DNA from: a virus
IMG/VR virus record: IMGVR_UViG_3300008217_001901
Location: 1 to 31,021 of that record
Length of the DNA: 31,021 nt
Strand: one strand, 5' to 3'
The position numbers and the translations under genes were made by a program. The notes beneath the pieces were generated by a model, which ran no database searches, had not been told where the DNA came from, and worked only from the letters and a program-made list of their open reading frames with translations. Positions 29,124 through 31,021 of the stretch are shown here, piece after piece; positions within the stretch are counted from its first letter, which is position 1, and every line of letters begins with the position of its first letter.

Positions 29124-29466
29124 AAATGAGAAGCTGGATTTTGAACTGCCAGACCCCTTGCAGATAACAGTTGTTGGATTCACAACAGGAGTCGAGACAT
29201 GCGAGGAAGATAGTCAAAAATGTTATGCTAAAAGAGTGATGAAACAAAGGGGATCAGAAGTATCTACGACCTACCATTTAAAGTTTGGCAGGGGTAGAAT
29301 TTTTGATCCTTGGGGTACACATTCTGGTAGAGAAAAATCTGCTGATCTGGAGTGGAAAAAGGTAGCATCCACAGTTTTTGATAAGTACTATAAATATCTA
29401 GCGACCAGAAACACTAGACATTTAACACTAGCAGAGAGGATGATAATCGATGACCACAAAGCATAA
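29110..29466 (+). CDS. Hypothetical protein
   Basis: A 118-residue protein overlapping its neighbours by 14 and 17 bases. The sequence has a beta-strand opening (LQITVVGFTTG), a Cys pair (Cys31, Cys38) and a TYHLKFGRGRIFDPWGT block that reads like two strands joined by a basic turn. The C-terminus is helical. No family is recognised; the overlapping spacing is the main support. Confidence 0.5.
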   Translation: MSRHENEKLDFELPDPLQITVVGFTTGVETCEEDSQKCYAKRVMKQRGSEVSTTYHLKFGRGRIFDPWGTHSGREKSADLEWKKVASTVFDKYYKYLATRNTRHLTLAERMIIDDHKA

Positions 29467-29776
29467 GGGGCCATTGTCTAAGGTTGAGAAGTTTTACATA
29501 GAAAACAACAAGAATAAAACAGTCTCTGAGTTGGCAAAAGATTTGGGTAGAAACCAAAAAACAATAACGAAACATATCGATTCAATCGAAGTTACTAAGG
29601 AACACATAGCTAAATCCAAAAGCGGAGACACGCCAACCGCCGGGGAACTCATGGCTAGAAACGAGAAATATGGAGTGTCTATAATGACGCAAGAAGCATC
29701 TATGGCTGGAGAAGGCCCGTCAGAACCCAAGAATACGTTTAACCCAGATATAATGTCAAAGATCAAGGATAACTAA
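29450..29776 (+). CDS. Putative helix-turn-helix protein
   Basis: A 108-residue protein. Residues about 20-46 (KTVSELAKDLGRNQKTITKH) form a helix-turn-helix of the resolvase/MarR-like small type, with 'VSELAKDLG' as first helix and 'NQKTITKHI' as recognition helix. The rest (residues 55-108) is Ser, Gly, Met and Pro rich and probably flexible. It may bind DNA as a regulator or as part of a recombination complex, given that RecA/UvsX lies downstream. No operator site is identified. Confidence 0.6.
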   Translation: MTTKHKGPLSKVEKFYIENNKNKTVSELAKDLGRNQKTITKHIDSIEVTKEHIAKSKSGDTPTAGELMARNEKYGVSIMTQEASMAGEGPSEPKNTFNPDIMSKIKDN

Positions 29777-29778
29777 AA

Positions 29779-30237
29779 ATGGTCTTTGTGTGTTCAGAAC
29801 CCGATCTATTCACGGCTCAAGCATTTGAACGAGGTACTGTCTGGGTAGCAGAGCTATCCAATGGGCAAACTATCTATCAAGACGACGAAAGAGATGGGGT
29901 AGAACCTGAAAGTGCTTGGGAGAGACTGGGAATATATTGTAAGGAAAACAGTTTCTATGTTGTGGATATGTATGTCCAAAATGGCACAAACGTAGTTCAA
30001 GTTGGAAAAGATTATGATGGATATTACTTCTGCAAGGGCGCTGGGGGGTTTCTTCACGGGGATGGTAGAACATATCATACATACATCGTGGGAACCCTAG
30101 AAAACGGTCTAATGCAGGTTGCCCACTACAATGTTCCAGAAATGACAGTGGGCTTCACAGAAACAAGAGACCCAGATTCTGCGGGTGTATGTTTGATAAC
30201 TAAACCGGGTGTATTAAGTGACGAGAAAAAGAAGTGA
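29779..30237 (+). CDS. Hypothetical beta-rich protein
   Basis: A 152-residue protein, mostly beta-strand. RGTVWVAELSNGQTIYQDD, a Trp/Leu helix ESAWERLGIYCKEN and then YYFCKGAGGFLHG suggest a small enzyme-like or binding fold. YHTYIVGTLENGLMQVAHYN gives two further strands. The opening VWVAELSNG..IYQDD recalls small phage proteins of unknown role. No catalytic motif is clear. It overlaps the next gene by 20 bases. Confidence 0.5.
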   Translation: MVFVCSEPDLFTAQAFERGTVWVAELSNGQTIYQDDERDGVEPESAWERLGIYCKENSFYVVDMYVQNGTNVVQVGKDYDGYYFCKGAGGFLHGDGRTYHTYIVGTLENGLMQVAHYNVPEMTVGFTETRDPDSAGVCLITKPGVLSDEKKK

Positions 30238-30658
30238 CAGAAGCAGGTACAAATCCCCGTCCACAGGAGAATATTGCACAGCGGCTCAATACATTGCTGA
30301 AATAGTTTGCCAAAGACAGGCAGAGAAAGATAATGTTGGAACCCCTGCCTACAAATTTTGGAACACAGAAAAATGGAAGAAGTCCTACACCCATCAAATC
30401 ATTCTGGCTAATCGCCTTGTCAAAAAACATGACGAGAGAGCAATCATAAAGGCTCTGAATAGCGGTAGAGGGAAGTCTATATATTCTCTAAGATTTCCCG
30501 GCCTAGAAGACCTGATCGTAAAAGAAGAACAAATTCTACAACGATCAGACGCACAAGATCCCATTAGCGTAGAAGATATAGAAACAGATAGTAAGCCAAG
30601 AAAGCCCTTTGGAAGCAAGAGCGCTATCTCCAAACTGAGAGATTTAGACGATGAATGA
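30218..30658 (+). CDS. Conserved phage hypothetical protein upstream of RecA
   Basis: A 146-residue basic protein with a GTG start at 30218. The pattern RYKSPSTGEYCTAAQYIAEI followed by CQRQAEKD and PAYKFWNTEKWKK is one I recall from proteins near recombination genes in marine phages; I cannot name a family. The second half has IYSLRFPGLEDLIV and a Lys/Asp-rich tail. Its stop overlaps the RecA start by eight bases, so the two are probably co-translated. A function in recombination or replication is inference from the position. Confidence 0.55.
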   Translation: MTRKRSDRSRYKSPSTGEYCTAAQYIAEIVCQRQAEKDNVGTPAYKFWNTEKWKKSYTHQIILANRLVKKHDERAIIKALNSGRGKSIYSLRFPGLEDLIVKEEQILQRSDAQDPISVEDIETDSKPRKPFGSKSAISKLRDLDDE

Positions 30659-31021
30659 ATATTATGAAAAAGTAGAAAAAGATATCATTAAGAAGTATGG
30701 CGAGATTATGATTGATTCTAATCTCGTAATAGAAGAAGATGTACTGACGATTCCCGTCAGTCCCTCCATAGACATTGGTCTAAACGGTGGAATTCCAGAA
30801 GGCAGTTGGGTTATTTTATCTGGCGCCCCTAAATGTGGCAAAACCACCACCGCTCTACAGATAGCCGCCAACTGTCAAAAAGAAGAATACGGCGGCAGGA
30901 TGGTATACTACCTCAACGCCGAGGGCAGGTTCAAGAAAATGAACCTAAGCGGCGTAGAGGGGTTAGATCCCGACAAATTAAAATTGATACAATCCACTCA
31001 AGGCAACATCTTAACAGCAGA
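30651..31021 (+). CDS. uvsX: RecA/UvsX-like recombinase, N-terminal part (cut by window edge)
   Basis: The frame is open from ATG 30651 to the window end (123 codons). It has IGLNGGIPEGSWVILSG, the Walker A loop GAPKCGKTT at about residues 58-66, and GGRMVYYLNAEGRF, the strand that in RecA holds YIDAE. Family members form ATP-dependent filaments on single-stranded DNA and drive strand exchange. In T4-like phages UvsX starts recombination-dependent replication. The length of a full protein would be about 350-400 residues, so most of the core is missing here. The start at 30651 overlaps the previous gene. Confidence 0.85.
   Translation, partial: MNEYYEKVEKDIIKKYGEIMIDSNLVIEEDVLTIPVSPSIDIGLNGGIPEGSWVILSGAPKCGKTTTALQIAANCQKEEYGGRMVYYLNAEGRFKKMNLSGVEGLDPDKLKLIQSTQGNILTA

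Noticed and set aside
1-31021. CRISPR array, insertion sequence or rRNA
   Set aside because: No spaced direct repeats of CRISPR type, transposase motifs or rRNA-like segments were found. The only tandem repeat is the in-frame one at 9275-9376.

Overview
The window looks like part of the genome of a large, lytic tailed phage with T4-like features, recovered without its ends. All genes lie on the + strand. They are packed tightly, with many 1-40 nt overlaps and no gene-free stretch longer than about 125 bases. Phage hallmarks are an RIIB-like C-terminus cut by the left edge, a RecA/UvsX-like recombinase cut by the right edge, PhoH, a class II ribonucleotide reductase, dUTPase, dCMP deaminase, a small sigma factor, a tRNA-Arg, holin-like peptides and a papain-like amidase. 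The host is not shown directly. A DUF1501 protein with a twin-arginine (Tat) signal, a second Tat-signal protein and several Sec signal peptides point to a Gram-negative-type host. DUF1501 is most abundant in Planctomycetes, so that phylum is a reasonable but unproven guess.

Layout. 1-1622: RIIB end, small proteins and a nucleoside deoxyribosyltransferase-like gene behind a strong terminator. 1704-3262: DUF1501 protein coupled to an A-type Fe-S carrier. 3259-10255: a glycan/modification cluster with four glycosyltransferases of different types, a frame-split radical SAM/SPASM protein and a methyltransferase-phosphoribosyltransferase-HAD fusion. 10249-12660: a Cys-rich mini-protein, unknown small proteins and a sigma factor. 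12671-13386: a self-contained promoter, structural-like gene and terminator unit. 13401-18730: an exported or lysis region with two holin-like proteins, a YiiX/NlpC-like amidase, two signal-peptide trypsin-like proteases and small membrane proteins. 18740-23249: GDP-fucose synthase, a beta-propeller, a Tat protein, dCMP deaminase, a sialyltransferase-like protein and a CMP-sugar synthetase-like protein. 23246-27173: thermonuclease, ribonucleotide reductase, dUTPase, PhoH and tRNA-Arg(UCU). 27222-31021: a chain of small translationally coupled genes ending in RecA/UvsX.

How the parts may work together. The nucleotide genes supply dNTPs for replication, and RecA and PhoH fit recombination and stress functions. 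The sigma factor sits just upstream of the best copy of an AT-rich promoter-like motif that recurs before several genes, so it may direct a phage-specific gene class. The sugar genes could build a glycan on the virion or the host surface. The exported proteases, amidase and holin-like proteins could act on the envelope. These functional links are inference from gene order and family membership.
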